From Erginobacter sp964465735 (GTDB lineage: Bacteria; Auribacterota; Erginobacteria; Erginobacterales; Erginobacteraceae), in contig CAYXKT010000106.1 in assembly GCA_964465735.1 (NCBI GenBank), forward strand, positions 1 through 9,810: a stretch of 9,810 nt of DNA, read 5' to 3'. The notes under the pieces are model-generated. The model had not been told where the DNA came from, did no database searches, and saw only the letters and a program-made list of their open reading frames with translations. Shown in pieces: positions 1 to 6,288 of the stretch (positions are counted from its first letter, which is position 1; the number at the start of each line of letters is the position of its first letter). Position numbers and translations under genes: made by a program.

Positions 1-4
1 GCCG

Positions 5-50
5 GCAAAATCTTAGCACGTTTCATCCGCAATAATCGCTCAACTTAGGT
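5..50. repeat. Diverged repeat, inverted relative to 9756-9801
   Basis: This stretch aligns without gaps to the reverse complement of 9756-9801. About 31 of 46 positions agree by hand count. A core of 17 bases (34-50, AATCGCTCAACTTAGGT) differs from its partner at one position. No ORF lies inside it. It could be a fragment of an insertion-sequence end or of another dispersed intergenic repeat. The window edge cuts off whatever lies to the left. Confidence 0.45.
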
Positions 51-94
51 TTAAGGTTCATTTGCTTAAGGATGGGATTAAAAGGATGGTATTT

Positions 95-178
95 TAAGAG
101 AACATTGAGAGGAAGAAAGAGTCATTTATTTAATCCCTTCTATTTCAATACTCTCTGCGTTCTCCGCGATTATTATTT
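95..178. repeat. Dispersed CTCTGCG-type intergenic repeat, copy A
   Basis: An AAGAGAA...GAGAGG left part, a TTTAATCC centre (about 130-137) and a CTCTCTGCGTTCTCCGCG right part (about 152-169) occur in the same order as at 5114-5178. This layout resembles the short intergenic repeats reading roughly TTTAATCC..CTCTGCGTTCTCTGCG that I recall from many bacterial genomes. The copy ends immediately before the possible GTG start at 179. The piece at 73-83 (GGGATTAAAAG) reads as an inverted partner of the TTTAATCCC centre. No gene is visible in 1-178. Confidence 0.5.
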
Positions 179-214
179 GTGACAGAACTGGCTGAATATC
201 AAAGAGAATTGGAT

Positions 215-715
215 ATGGTTATTGGGGCACTTAAAGCAAAGGCCGGTTTCGGCGGGGCAAAACTTAAAATCAATCTCCAAAAATATCCATACTCAAATGA
301 TGAAACTATTTCGGGGGAGCTTGTACTCTCGGGAGGCAAAGTCTGCCAAGAGATTCAAGCGCTCAGCGTTAGACTTATCCGCGAATGGAGCAGGGAGTAT
401 TACACCACGGAGATGAATATCGCCCAGACTCCGACGTCCGGAATTATACGTCCCGTTGTTACCAGGATTCAATCTCAGTACGAACTGGAAGAAGATCGAG
501 GCAAAGAAGTGGTCTCGGATCTTGAGCTGGCCAGAGATATTGAAATTGATTCCGATGAAAAGAAAAACTTTATATTTGAAATAGATATTTCGAAAATTCA
601 GAGCAGACTAGGAAACAACGATAAATGGAAACTCCAGGCTCGAGCTGCTATTCCTTACGCTAAAGATGCTGTTGCCTGTCGAGAAATAAAAATCGGAAAA
701 CAGAAGAAACCCTAA
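215..715 (+). CDS. Spo0M-family arrestin-like protein
   Basis: The 166-residue product resembles the N-terminal arrestin-like fold of the Spo0M (sporulation-control) family. Near its start is GFGGAKLKI, then a Y-x-N-D-E-x-I-S-G-E-L segment, then GGKVCQEIQALSVRLI. These match the Spo0M pattern of a GIGAAKV start, a pG-E-x-v-x-G-t segment and GGKVEQQI. Bacillus Spo0M is about 258 residues, so this is a short version lacking the C-terminal extension. Family members are cytoplasmic and their molecular role is poorly defined. Nothing here implies sporulation. I prefer ATG 215 because it places AKL at the family's usual distance from the start and has a weak AAAGAGAA ahead of it. GTG at 179 would add 12 residues, but it directly follows repeat DNA and has no ribosome-binding site. 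The gene is much AT-richer than its neighbours: 541-600 has only 13 G or C bases. It stands alone and is convergent with topA. Confidence 0.6.
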   Translation: MVIGALKAKAGFGGAKLKINLQKYPYSNDETISGELVLSGGKVCQEIQALSVRLIREWSREYYTTEMNIAQTPTSGIIRPVVTRIQSQYELEEDRGKEVVSDLELARDIEIDSDEKKNFIFEIDISKIQSRLGNNDKWKLQARAAIPYAKDAVACREIKIGKQKKP

Positions 716-729
716 CCAGCCCTAAAACA

Positions 730-751
730 GGTCCCGGAAGCTTTTGGGGCC
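730..751 (+). terminator. Possible weak terminator after the spo0M-like gene
   Basis: GGTCCC (730-735) can pair with GGGGCC (746-751) through six pairs including one G-U, leaving a ten-base loop. It lies 15 bases after the stop codon. Only a short ATTTAGT follows, so termination would be weak. The same 22 bases also form one arm of a distant imperfect inverted repeat with 964-985, so the hairpin may be incidental. Confidence 0.3.
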
Positions 752-790
752 ATTTAGTCTGGCGGTTAGAATGGGCGGCGATAATTTAGT

Positions 791-949
791 GTAGTGTAGC
801 AGAAATAGTGGGCAGCAATCTGTCTGTCATTGCGAGCGGGGCGCGGCAGGAAACAACCTGCTTGGCTTGTGAGAAGATTGCTTCGTTCCTTTGTTTCTCA
901 CAATGACAAATTCTATGTAATGGGAGGTTTCCGCTCAGGCACTAACTAT
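791..949 (+). repeat. Composite dispersed repeat, copy 1
   Basis: This is the first of three copies (the others are 3871-3989 and 9603-9754) in the same orientation. It has a head at 791-814 (GTAGTGTAGCAGAAATAGTG and four more bases) that matches copy 3 at 23 of 24 positions. The middle is palindromic, with TGTCATTGCGAG (825-836) opposing CTCACAATGACA (897-908). The tail of about 41 bases starts AAATTCTATG and ends CTCAGGCACTAACTA. The middle matches the widespread TCATTGCGAG...GCAATGACA class of intergenic palindromes. It fills most of the 716-1057 gap between the convergent spo0M-like and topA genes. No convincing gene lies in that gap, and the ORF-like translation over it is repeat sequence. 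Confidence 0.8.
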
Positions 950-1057
950 CAAGTGCTCAAGCAGACCACAAAAGCTTCAGGGGCCGCAGAACTTGTGGTT
1001 GCTTGGTCCTGGGCGGTGGCAGCAAAGTTCTCTGGTGGCGGATCGGGCGGGGACGGT

Positions 1058-3694
1058 TCAGCCGGCGTCCGGCGGTGATTTTTTGGCGGCGGGTTTGGTT
1101 GCTTTCTTTTTCGCCGCCGGCTTTTTCTTTTTCCGGGCGGCTGCTGGTTTTTTCTTTTTCGCGGCTTTCGCTGTCAGGCGGGCGACGGCGTCTTCCAGGG
1201 TGATGCTCTCCAGGTCGGTTTCCCGATTCAAGGAGACGTTGATCCGGCCGTGGTTGAGGTAGGGTCCGTAGCGACCGTCCAGGATCCGAACCGGTTGGTC
1301 GTCGCCGGGATGTTTCCCCAGTTCCTTGAGGGCCTTCTTGGCTCTCTTCCCTCCCCGGGCCGGAGCCTGGGCGATGATCTTGACGGCATCTTTCAGGTTG
1401 ATCTCGAGAACATCATAAGGCTTTTTCAGGGAAGTGAACTTGCCATCGTGGAGGAGATAGGGACCAAAACGGCCCAGGCCGGCCTTGATCGGTTTCCCGG
1501 TTTCGGGGTGGTCGCCGAGAGTCCGGGGGAGTTCGAGGAGTTTGAGCGCCATCTCGGGGGTGACTTCGTCGAAGGCGATCTTCTCCGGCACCTTGACCCG
1601 TTTCGGTTTTTCCTTTCCTTCGCCGTTCTCTCCCCGCTGGATATAGGCGCCGAAGGGACCGAGCTTAAGATAAACCGGCAGCCCGGATTCCGTATCGTCG
1701 GCCAGTTTTCGCGGCCCCTCTTCTTTCTGGGTCATCAGCCTTCTGACCAGGTCCTGCGAAAGGTCGGCTGGAGGAATAGTGGGGGGGATCGAGGTTCGGA
1801 CCGCTTCACCGTCTTTATCCCAGGCCAGGAAGGGACCGTAGCGGCCGATTCTGACCTCGGCCGGAGGGTCATCGAGGGAGAAAGCGACCAGTGATCGGGG
1901 GTCAACTTCTTCTTCCTTGATCTTGACCCGTCCTTGCAAGCCCTCATCTCCCAGGTAAAAACGGTGGAGATATTCCAGCCAGCCCTGATCTCCCCGGGCG
2001 ATGTTGTCCAGCTGGTCCTCCATCCCGGCGGTGAACTTGATATCGACCAGGTCGGAGAAGTGTTCTTCCAGCAGTCCGGTAACGGCAAAGGCGGTGTAGG
2101 TCGGAACCAGTTCCTTGGCCCGCCGGAAGACATAGCCTCGATTGATGATGGTGTTGATGATCGAGGCATAGGTGCTCGGTCGTCCGATCCCCTCGTCTTT
2201 GAGGACCTTGACCAGTTCGGCTTCGGTAAAACGGGCCGGCGGTTTGGTCTCCGCGACCCGGGATTCCAGATCCCGGCAGTCAACTTCTTCCCCGGTTGCC
2301 AGGGGCGGTAGCTCTTTGCTTCGGTCTACCGCGGTTTCTTCCGGATGATCGCTACCCCGGACGTAGGCCTTGAAGAACCCGGGGAAGTCAACGATCCGGC
2401 CGCCGGCTTTGAAGAGGGCCTCCCCGGCTGTGATGGAGACGGTCTGGAATCGCAGCCGGGCCGGTTTCATCTGGGTGGCGATGGTCCGTTTCCAGATCAG
2501 GTCATAGAGAGACGCCTCGGGCCCGGTCAGGGGCAGACTTTTAGGGGGGCGCATATCCCGGCCGGCGGGTCGGATCGCCTCGTGGGCTTCCTGGGCGCCT
2601 TTATCCTTGGTCCGGTAACGCCGGGGCTGGGGGTTGAGAAATTCCTCTCCGTAAAGGTCAACAATTCTCTCCCGGGCGGCAGTAATCGCCTCCTGACTGA
2701 GGTTGACGGAGTCGGTACGCATATAGGTGATGTAGCCGTTTTCGTAAAGTTTCTGGGCGATCTTCATCGTCTGCCCGGTGGCCAATCCCAGCTTTCGGCT
2801 GGCTTCAATCTGGAGCGTGGCGGTAGTGAAGGGGGGGTAAGGGTTTCGGACAGTCGATTTCTCCTGGAGATCGGATACTCGCCAGGAATCACTCTTCAGA
2901 GTTTCGATAAGTATTTCCGCCTCTTTGGAGTTGAGCATAAGCCGATCCTTGCCGGCGGTAAGCTTCCCGGTTGATGGGTCGAAGTCACGGCCGGTAGCCA
3001 GAACCTTCCCTCCCAGGGAGTAAAGGAGGGCCTCGAAGCGGTGAGCCGGAGAATCCGGCCGTTTGTTGAGTAGTGCCTTCAGGGAGAGATAGCCCGCAGG
3101 GTGGAAGGCCCGGCGCTTTCGTTCCCGTTCGACCAGGAGTCGGACGGCCACTGACTGGACCCGCCCCGCAGAGAGGCGAGGTGCGATCTTTTTCCAGAGC
3201 AGAGGGGAGAGGGTATAGCCTACCAAGCGGTCGAGGATCCGGCGGGCCTCCTGGGCCCGGACCAGGTTCAGATCGAGTTCCCGGGGATCGGCGAGGGATT
3301 TTTTAATCGCTTCGGCGGTAATTTCGTGGAAGACCATTCTCCGGATCGGGCAGGTGGGTTTCAGAACTTCAGCCAGATGCCATCCGATTGATTCGCCTTC
3401 CCGGTCCTCGTCAGTTGCCAGGTAGAGTTCGGAGGAATTCTTGACCAACTTATTCAAGGCGGTTACTGTCTTTTTCTTTGCCGCCGGGATGACGTAGAGC
3501 GGTTTGAAGTTCTCTTCGACATTGACTCCCATCCGAGCCCAGGGTTTGCCCTTAAAGTTGGCTGGGATCTCCGCGGCGGAGGAGGGCAGGTCACGGACGT
3601 GCCCCAGTGAAGACTCCACCCGGTACCCTTCCGGGAGGAAGGATCGGATCGTCCGAGCCTTGGTCGGAGATTCAACTATGACCAATATTTCCAT
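1058..3694 (-). CDS. topA: DNA topoisomerase I (type IA, omega protein)
   Basis: Type IA topoisomerase of 878 residues (E. coli TopA has 865). It relaxes negatively supercoiled DNA by nicking one strand through a 5'-phosphotyrosine link. The Toprim domain is at about 1-115, with Glu8 in VIVESPTKA and the metal-binding acids in TDEDREGE (94-101). Next come RILDRLVGY, LSAGRVQSVAVR and the active-site motif ITYMRTDS with catalytic Tyr324, then EAHEAIRP (369-376) and GIGRPSTYASII (502-513). The C-terminus has four GRYGPF/GPY-type repeats (about 617, 677, 741 and 808) and a Lys/Ala/Pro-rich tail (845-872). The four-cysteine zinc fingers of E. coli TopA are absent. I set the start at ATG 3694 because the protein then begins directly at MEILVIVESP, as usual for the family, with AAAGAGAG upstream. 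An open frame continues to 3802, but that extension looks untranslated. It is monocistronic as far as visible. Confidence 0.97.
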   Translation of the reverse strand: MEILVIVESPTKARTIRSFLPEGYRVESSLGHVRDLPSSAAEIPANFKGKPWARMGVNVEENFKPLYVIPAAKKKTVTALNKLVKNSSELYLATDEDREGESIGWHLAEVLKPTCPIRRMVFHEITAEAIKKSLADPRELDLNLVRAQEARRILDRLVGYTLSPLLWKKIAPRLSAGRVQSVAVRLLVERERKRRAFHPAGYLSLKALLNKRPDSPAHRFEALLYSLGGKVLATGRDFDPSTGKLTAGKDRLMLNSKEAEILIETLKSDSWRVSDLQEKSTVRNPYPPFTTATLQIEASRKLGLATGQTMKIAQKLYENGYITYMRTDSVNLSQEAITAARERIVDLYGEEFLNPQPRRYRTKDKGAQEAHEAIRPAGRDMRPPKSLPLTGPEASLYDLIWKRTIATQMKPARLRFQTVSITAGEALFKAGGRIVDFPGFFKAYVRGSDHPEETAVDRSKELPPLATGEEVDCRDLESRVAETKPPARFTEAELVKVLKDEGIGRPSTYASIINTIINRGYVFRRAKELVPTYTAFAVTGLLEEHFSDLVDIKFTAGMEDQLDNIARGDQGWLEYLHRFYLGDEGLQGRVKIKEEEVDPRSLVAFSLDDPPAEVRIGRYGPFLAWDKDGEAVRTSIPPTIPPADLSQDLVRRLMTQKEEGPRKLADDTESGLPVYLKLGPFGAYIQRGENGEGKEKPKRVKVPEKIAFDEVTPEMALKLLELPRTLGDHPETGKPIKAGLGRFGPYLLHDGKFTSLKKPYDVLEINLKDAVKIIAQAPARGGKRAKKALKELGKHPGDDQPVRILDGRYGPYLNHGRINVSLNRETDLESITLEDAVARLTAKAAKKKKPAAARKKKKPAAKKKATKPAAKKSPPDAG

Positions 3695-3774
3695 CGAATT
3701 TGTCTCTCTTTCAGTTTGAGGATTGCTAATCGCCGGTTGCTCTTGGTTGGTTCCGGCCGGCCAAGTGAGCATCC

Positions 3775-3802
3775 TGTATACCTCAAGCCGCCGGGGAAAC
3801 AA
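3775..3802 (-). promoter_or_regulatory. Candidate sigma-70-like promoter for topA
   Basis: Read on the minus strand, TTGTTT (3802-3797) and TATACA (3780-3775) are separated by 16 bases. They match the -35 and -10 consensus at three and four of six positions. Transcription would begin near 3768 and give a leader of roughly 75 bases before the ATG at 3694. That position would explain why the in-frame ATG at 3802 is not used. This rests on consensus matching alone. Confidence 0.3.
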
Positions 3803-3870
3803 AGAAATAATTTAATCGTTTGCTCATCCGGGATAAATTAGTGTCTGTACGATAACCCCGGAAATCAGGT

Positions 3871-3989
3871 AATCACGAGGAGGGACGACGGATCAATTTG
3901 TTCAGTTCTTCCTGAGATTGCTTTGTCACTTTGTTCCTCGCAATGTCAAATTCTATGTGATTTTAGATTTCCGTTCAGGCAGTAATTAG
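3871..3989 (+). repeat. Composite dispersed repeat, copy 2 (decayed left side)
   Basis: The right side matches copies 1 and 3: GAGATTGCTTTGTCACTTTG, then CCTCGCAATGTCA (3937-3949), then the tail AAATTCTATGTG...CGTTCAGGCAGTAATTAG ending at 3989. The left arm is reduced to TCACGAGGAGGGACGACG, and the GTAGTGTAGCAG head found in copies 1 and 3 is not recognisable. It lies in the 380-base divergent gap between topA and the acyltransferase gene. The rest of that gap holds the candidate topA promoter and, just after the repeat, TTGCCT (3990-3995) with TAAGGT (4013-4018) at 17-base spacing, a weak promoter candidate for the rightward operon. Confidence 0.7.
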
Positions 3990-4049
3990 TTGCCTGTCGT
4001 GACTTCTTGGAATAAGGTATCCGTTGGTTCCGTGGCAGACTGAAAGAAA

Positions 4050-4064
4050 CCGGCTCAGAGCCGG
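4050..4064 (+). promoter_or_regulatory. Perfect palindrome overlapping the acyltransferase ribosome-binding site
   Basis: CCGGCTC (4050-4056), A, GAGCCGG (4058-4064) are perfect 7-bp arms around a single base. The right arm runs into the Shine-Dalgarno-like GGGGA (4063-4067), seven bases before the ATG at 4075. As RNA, a loop of at least three bases would leave a 6-bp GC-rich stem that could partly hide the ribosome-binding site. As DNA it could be an operator. The symmetry is plain, but the function is inferred. Confidence 0.35.
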
Positions 4065-4074
4065 GGAAAATATA

Positions 4075-4827
4075 ATGATGATCAAGCGGGTATTAAAAAG
4101 GTTCGGGATCTGGATCTCCTACGTAGCTCTGGTCCTGGCCGGGTTTGTATGTTTTGTTTTTTTCCGGTTCCCCTTGAACTTTATGCGGATCCGGGGCAAG
4201 GGGAATATTCCCAAGCAGGGAAAGAAGGTGCTCTTTGTCTCCAACCATCTGACAATGTACGACTCCTTTTTGCTCGCGGCGGCGGCTTTCTTCCCCTCGG
4301 TCCTGACCCGTCCTTCCCGGCCACCGATCAATTTCGCCGCCGAGGAGAATTTCTTTAACCGGTGGTATATGAGCGTGCTGCTGCGGACTCTCCGGACGGT
4401 CCCGGTCAAGAAGGGGCGGAACGATCCTTTCCTGATGCGTAAGTACGCCAGTTTCCTGGAGAAGAGAAATATCCTGATCTTTTACCAGGGGACCCGTTCC
4501 TACGATCTGAAGCGGATCAAGTCCGGGCCCGGTTATGTGATTGCTAACTCCGAGGAGCCATTGAAGGTCATCCCGGTCTATCACGAGGGGATTACCCGGA
4601 TCTTCAGCGCGGGGGGGCCGAAGACCAGGGGGATCTGGCGTTGGCTGCCCCGGAGTCTCTTTCACCGGACTACAGTGAACTTTGGTCCCCCGATTACTTT
4701 TGACGATCTGATGGGGATCAAGGAGCAGCGGGAGAGGATTGAAGCCATCAACCGGAGGATCACGAATCGGATCGAAGAACTGAGCAGCCAGAATAATGCT
4801 CCGCCGGTGAGCGGGGAGACGTTATGA
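4075..4827 (+). CDS. PlsC-like lysophospholipid acyltransferase
   Basis: A 250-residue membrane-bound acyltransferase of the PlsC/LPLAT superfamily, most likely moving an acyl chain onto a lysophospholipid such as 1-acylglycerol-3-phosphate at the cytoplasmic membrane. One hydrophobic segment lies at about 11-31. Motif I is NHLTMYD (catalytic His58 and Asp63, the HX4D motif), the motif II region is RTVPVKKG (107-114), and motif IV is VIPVYHEG (165-172). Motif III reads FYQGTRS (136-142), where the family norm is FPEGTRS, so both the Pro and the Glu are replaced. Two adjacent ATG codons (4075, 4078) are possible starts. I chose the first because GGGGA at 4063-4067 lies seven bases ahead. The stop overlaps the next gene's start as ATGA, so the two are co-transcribed and probably translationally coupled. 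Substrate identity cannot be read from the sequence. Confidence 0.88.
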   Translation: MMIKRVLKRFGIWISYVALVLAGFVCFVFFRFPLNFMRIRGKGNIPKQGKKVLFVSNHLTMYDSFLLAAAAFFPSVLTRPSRPPINFAAEENFFNRWYMSVLLRTLRTVPVKKGRNDPFLMRKYASFLEKRNILIFYQGTRSYDLKRIKSGPGYVIANSEEPLKVIPVYHEGITRIFSAGGPKTRGIWRWLPRSLFHRTTVNFGPPITFDDLMGIKEQRERIEAINRRITNRIEELSSQNNAPPVSGETL

Positions 4828-5078
4828 ACTGGGTCTCCCTGTTGGGTTTTGCCGCCGCCGTCGGTACCACGGCCGCTTTTGTGCCCCAGGCGTTCAAGGT
4901 CTGGAAAACCCGGAGGACCAAGGATATTTCGCTGGCGATGTACCTGGTCTTCATCACCGGAGTTACCCTCTGGATGATTTATGGGATCCTGATCGGCGAT
5001 TATCCGGTTACGGTTGCCAACGCCGTCACTCTTCTGTTCGCCCTGACCATTCTGGCCGCCAAGCTGAAGTTTGGCTGA
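4824..5078 (+). CDS. SemiSWEET sugar transporter (PQ-loop/MtN3 family)
   Basis: The 84-residue protein has three transmembrane helices (about 4-23, 36-56 and 60-79), the size and layout of bacterial SemiSWEETs. These dimerise to form a passive sugar transporter in the inner membrane. The PQ motif is Pro21-Gln22 in FVPQAFKVWKT, followed by the typical TKDISLAMY loop. Trp50 in helix 2 and Asn66 in helix 3 have the same 16-residue spacing as the pocket residues Trp48 and Asn64 that I recall from the Leptospira SemiSWEET. The start at ATG 4824 is supported by GGGGAG (4813-4818) and by the four-base overlap with the acyltransferase stop. The sugar carried is unknown. The link to lipid acylation is positional only. 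Confidence 0.92.
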   Translation: MNWVSLLGFAAAVGTTAAFVPQAFKVWKTRRTKDISLAMYLVFITGVTLWMIYGILIGDYPVTVANAVTLLFALTILAAKLKFG

Positions 5079-5113
5079 TTCCCGCTGCCGGGCTAACTAT
5101 TATCTCAAAAGTA

Positions 5114-5178
5114 TAGAGAATGCGGAGGGTAGTTTAATCCTTTTAGGTCTCTCTGTTTTTTCCCTGCTTCTGCGGTGA
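5114..5178. repeat. Dispersed CTCTGCG-type intergenic repeat, copy B
   Basis: TAGAGAATGCGGAGGG (5114-5129), TTTAATCC (about 5133-5140) and CTCTCTGTTTTTTCC...CTGCTTCTGCGGTGATT (to about 5178) recur in the order seen at 95-178. It fills the 108-base gap between the convergent SemiSWEET and dehydrogenase genes. A tiny CCCG/CGGG hairpin at about 5082-5093 precedes it. No strong terminator with a T-run is visible, so the repeat may itself serve as the transcription stop for both genes. Confidence 0.5.
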
Positions 5179-5186
5179 TTTGTTTC

Positions 5187-6152
5187 TCAGGGGAAGGGGA
5201 CGGGGTTAAGGGGGGGGTTTCCGGCCAGCATCGCGACCAGGTTCTCGGCGGCCATTATCGCCATCCGGGTTCGAGTCTCCGTGGTGGCAGAGCCGATATG
5301 GGGGAGGAGGACCACGTTCTGAAGGGTGAGCAGTCCCGGGTGGACGTGGGGCTCTTTTTCGTAAACGTCAATCCCGGCTCCGGCGATCTCTTGTTCCCGC
5401 AAGGCTTCGGTCAGCGCCTCCTCGTCAATTACCGGTCCCCGAGAGGTATTGATCAAAAACGCGGTCTTCTTCATCCGTCGCAACTCTCCGCGTCCGATCA
5501 GGCATCGGGTCTCCTCGGTCAGGGGGAGGTGGAGGGTGACGAAGTCGGATTCCGCCAGCAGATCTTTGAGAGTGGTTTGTACTGCTCCGATCTGTTTCTC
5601 CAGTTTTCGGTTCCGGATGGGATCAAGATAGAGTGACTTCATCCCGAAGGTCAGGGACTTGAGGCCGACCGCGGTCCCGATCCGGCCGGCTCCGATGATC
5701 CCCAGAGTTTTGCCGGCCAGCTCAGAGCCGAGAAGGAGCATCGGCCCCCAGCCGACAAACTCGCCGCCGCGGATATATCGGGTAGCCTCGGGGATCCGGC
5801 GGGCGACCGCGAGGATCAGGGCCCAGGTCAACTCGGCGGTAGAGTTGGTGAGAACTCCGGGGGTGTTACTGACCGGGATTCCTCGTTTGCGGGCTGCCTC
5901 CAAATCAATATGGTCAAAACCGGCCGACATTGTGGAGATCGCTTTCAGGGTCTCGGCCTGGTCGAGGAAATCGCGGTCAATGATGTCGTTCAGAAAGCAG
6001 AGCAGTCCGTCTTTCCCCTGGCAGTATCGGATTAACTCTTCTGTGGTCAGGGCCCGGTCTTCCGGGTTGACCTCAGTACGCAATCCTGCCGTCGCCAGGA
6101 CATCTATTCCTGATTGAGGGATTGGTCGGCTGACAAAAACTGTACCGGGCAT
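5187..6152 (-). CDS. D-2-hydroxyacid dehydrogenase (glyoxylate/hydroxypyruvate reductase-like)
   Basis: A 321-residue cytoplasmic NAD(P)-dependent dehydrogenase of the D-isomer-specific 2-hydroxyacid family. The closest remembered pattern is glyoxylate/hydroxypyruvate reductase: the SRPIPQSGIDVL opening, TMSAGFDHID (74-83) and the C-terminal LLPHIGSAT resemble archaeal and bacterial GyaR enzymes. The dinucleotide-binding motif is GAGRIG (154-159). Asp177, at the end of the second Rossmann strand (LYLDPIR), suggests a preference for NAD(H). The catalytic triad is Arg238 (NTSRGPVID), Glu267 (VYEKEP) and His285 (LPHIG), with the family's usual spacing. Length is normal. ATG 6152 has AAGAGAT about nine bases ahead. 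It probably reduces glyoxylate or hydroxypyruvate to the D-hydroxyacid, but related family members act on other 2-oxoacids. It is divergent from the yihY gene and single on its strand. Confidence 0.92.
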   Translation of the reverse strand: MPGTVFVSRPIPQSGIDVLATAGLRTEVNPEDRALTTEELIRYCQGKDGLLCFLNDIIDRDFLDQAETLKAISTMSAGFDHIDLEAARKRGIPVSNTPGVLTNSTAELTWALILAVARRIPEATRYIRGGEFVGWGPMLLLGSELAGKTLGIIGAGRIGTAVGLKSLTFGMKSLYLDPIRNRKLEKQIGAVQTTLKDLLAESDFVTLHLPLTEETRCLIGRGELRRMKKTAFLINTSRGPVIDEEALTEALREQEIAGAGIDVYEKEPHVHPGLLTLQNVVLLPHIGSATTETRTRMAIMAAENLVAMLAGNPPLNPVPFP

Positions 6153-6245
6153 AATTTTAATCTCTTGGTTATTAGCTCAAGCCTGGCCGGGCGACAGGCT
6201 GAGGAAATATTGGGATATTTACCTTGATTGCCCGGCGATGGAATA

Positions 6246-6254
6246 TGCTATCAT
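6246..6254 (+). promoter_or_regulatory. Candidate extended -10 promoter for the yihY/brkB gene
   Basis: TGCTATCAT fits an extended -10 element (TGn followed by TATAAT with one mismatch). The nearest -35-like hexamers are TTGATT (6224-6229, 19-base spacing) and TTGCCC (6228-6233, 15-base spacing), neither ideal. Transcription from about 6261 would leave a leader of about 28 bases and exclude the in-frame ATG at 6238. The same divergent gap has two small symmetric sites: AGCCTG/CAGGCT (6180-6200) and AAATAT-TGGG-ATATTT (6205-6220). Confidence 0.35.
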
Positions 6255-6288
6255 TATACAGCTTTCCCTCAGCAAAAAAGGAAAAAAT

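Noticed and set aside
791..949. Direct-repeat units of a CRISPR array
   Set aside because: The three copies are kilobases apart, about 155 bp long and imperfect, with no regular spacers and no cas genes.
830..1078. Open frame whose translation resembles that of the frame at 9548-9754
   Set aside because: Both lie on copies of the same dispersed repeat. The protein similarity is a by-product of DNA repetition, and there is no ribosome-binding site.
1250..2974. Several long plus-strand frames opposite topA (including 1250-1894 and 2345-2974)
   Set aside because: They are antisense shadows of a GC-rich gene with low-complexity Gly/Pro/Arg-rich translations and no recognisable family.
3695..3802. 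36-residue N-terminal extension of TopA
   Set aside because: Type IA topoisomerases begin directly at the Toprim strand (MEILVIVESP). The extension has no family similarity and overlaps the candidate promoter.
3695..4074. Riboswitch or small RNA gene in the topA-acyltransferase gap
   Set aside because: Most of it is explained by repeat copy 2 and promoter-like sequence. No known riboswitch core or tRNA-like fold was recognised by eye.
4075..6152. A lipid-sugar-hydroxyacid metabolic cluster forming a new system
   Set aside because: Only the acyltransferase and SemiSWEET genes are coupled. The dehydrogenase is convergent, separated by a repeat, and has no evident functional link.
6238..6288. 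17-residue N-terminal extension of the YihY protein
   Set aside because: There is a better AAGGA ribosome-binding site before ATG 6289, and a likely extended -10 element sits at 6246-6254 inside the extension.
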